Positions 63,156 through 64,000 of a stretch of 64,000 bases of DNA are shown here, piece after piece. Origin of the DNA: Micromonospora rhizosphaerae (GTDB taxonomy: Bacteria; Actinomycetota; Actinomycetes; Mycobacteriales; Micromonosporaceae); assembly GCF_900091465.1 (NCBI RefSeq), contig NZ_FMHV01000002.1, positions 3,410,001 through 3,474,000 on the forward strand. Direction: 5' to 3'. The position numbers and the translations under genes are program-made. The notes under the pieces were generated by a model, which did no database searches, was not told where the DNA came from, and was given only the letters and a program-made list of their open reading frames with translations. Position 1 is the stretch's first letter, and every line of letters begins with the position of its first letter.

Positions 63156-64000
63156 ATGATGTCCCGACCGAAACGACTTCTGCGTCCGCTGGCCGCGATG
63201 GCCCTGGTCGGCTCGCTGCTCGTGAGCGGTTGCGCCTCCCCGGAGTCGCGCTCCGGCGGAGGGAAGGCCGAGGAAGGCGCCAAGCTGCCGGACCGGGTCA
63301 CCCTGGTCATCCCCTACGGCGAGGGCGGCGGCACGGACACCTGGGCCCGTTTCATGGCTCCCTACCTCCAGAAGACGGTGGACGGCCAGCCGACCTTCAT
63401 CCCGGAGAACCGGCCCGGTGGGGAGAGCATCACCGGCTCCAACCAGTTCGTCGAGTCCGGCGGCACCAACGGTGCCCAGGTACTGGTCACCTCCGGCACC
63501 ACCTACTTCCAGTCCCTGCTCGGGCGCAAGGAGGTGAAGTTCGACTTCGCCAAGATGAGGCCGCTGATCCTCAACGGCACGGGCGGCGTCATCTACGCGT
63601 CGAAGGCCGCCGGCATCAACTCGGTGCAGGACCTGAAGAACCCGCCGAAGCCGCTGAAGTACGGCGGCATCAGCGCCACGGGTCTGGACCTGAGCGCTCT
63701 GCTCGCCTTCGACCTCCTCGGCCTTGACGTCGACGCCACGTTCGGCTTCGAGGGCCGGGGCCCGGCGCGGCTGGCGGTCGAGCGGGGCGAGGTCAACATC
63801 GACTACCAGACCACCTCCGCGTACAAGACCGAGGTCGTACCGATGGTCGACAAGAAGCAGGCCGTCCCGCTCATGTCCTTCGGGATGATCAACGAGAAGG
63901 GCGAGGTCGTTCGGGACCCGAACCTGCCGGACCTGCCCACCGTCGAGGAGGTCTACCAGCAGCTGAACGGGAAGGCCCCCAGCGGCGAGGCCTACGACGC
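63156..64000 (+). CDS. Tripartite tricarboxylate transporter binding lipoprotein (TctC/Bug type), 3' end outside window
   Basis: The frame opens at ATG 63156 (SD GAGAAGAGGA) and is still open at base 64000 (281 full codons). The signal peptide ends in the lipobox VSGC near residue 26. VTLVIPYGEGGGTDTWAR, the PENRPGGESITG segment and GGISATGLDLS are typical of Bug/TctC receptors. It should bind a carboxylate outside the membrane and pass it to TctAB membrane subunits, probably encoded just past the window. It likely supplies the substrate for the lyase and PrpF-type enzymes. Confidence 0.85.
   Translation, partial: MMSRPKRLLRPLAAMALVGSLLVSGCASPESRSGGGKAEEGAKLPDRVTLVIPYGEGGGTDTWARFMAPYLQKTVDGQPTFIPENRPGGESITGSNQFVESGGTNGAQVLVTSGTTYFQSLLGRKEVKFDFAKMRPLILNGTGGVIYASKAAGINSVQDLKNPPKPLKYGGISATGLDLSALLAFDLLGLDVDATFGFEGRGPARLAVERGEVNIDYQTTSAYKTEVVPMVDKKQAVPLMSFGMINEKGEVVRDPNLPDLPTVEEVYQQLNGKAPSGEAYD

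Overview
The window is very GC-rich, uses GTG starts freely, carries Tat-type and lipoprotein signals, and encodes very large secreted multi-domain hydrolases. This points to a filamentous actinobacterium. Micromonosporaceae is my best guess, but no sequence search could be run.

Positions 2135-53271 form a large L-rhamnoside utilisation locus. A LacI-type repressor (2135-3217, minus) is divergent from an ABC importer for rhamnose or a related sugar: ATPase 3430-4968, permeases 4965-5993 and 5983-7068, and binding lipoprotein 7178-8167. Then comes a duplicated cassette of a GH99-like protein followed by a GH43-like protein (8344-9579/9579-11762 and 11836-13173/13807-15948), with an NPCBM protein (13175-13810) inside the second copy. 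Next are L-rhamnose isomerase (16039-17205), a fused rhamnulose-1-phosphate aldolase/lactaldehyde dehydrogenase (17267-19318), a GH78 (19345-23976), an arabinose/fucose-isomerase-like protein (23995-25449) and a 71-residue LuxR-type HTH protein (25468-25683). Separate units follow: a GH78 at 25898-29869, and a long operon GH78-GH106-GH78-GH78-GH106-rhamnulokinase-LutA-LutB-LutC (29946-53271). Four 14-bp sites that start with the identical TTGAAACG half (3383, 7113, 25855, 29902) lie in front of the transcription units, so the LacI protein probably controls the whole locus. The pathway closes logically: extracellular rhamnosidases and accessory hydrolases release rhamnose, the ABC importer takes it up, RhaI, the kinase and RhaD make DHAP plus L-lactaldehyde and then L-lactate, and LutABC oxidises lactate to pyruvate. 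A truncated GH84-like hexosaminidase with CBM32 modules (2-2119) ends convergently with the repressor gene.

Positions 53272-56783 are ordinary: an ArsR-type regulator divergent from an MFS exporter, then an aminoglycoside-phosphotransferase-like kinase. Positions 56784-60805 look disturbed. There is an IS110-family transposase with a 91-bp direct repeat at an exact 1640-bp period, a gene cut off at the element's edge, a phased AACGGC repeat, and a WD40 protein gene broken by two frameshifts.

Positions 60885-64000 begin an organic-acid cluster: a methylisocitrate/dimethylmalate-lyase-like enzyme, a PrpF-type isomerase and a tripartite tricarboxylate transporter binding lipoprotein that runs off the end.

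The most unusual signals are: one jelly-roll module apparently inserted into five enzymes of three glycosidase families in the locus; a circularly permuted discoidin domain inside a GH78; a domain inserted into a GH78 catalytic barrel; a CRP-like site abutting a LacI operator; and a possible tandem IS110 remnant with a changed guide-like block.
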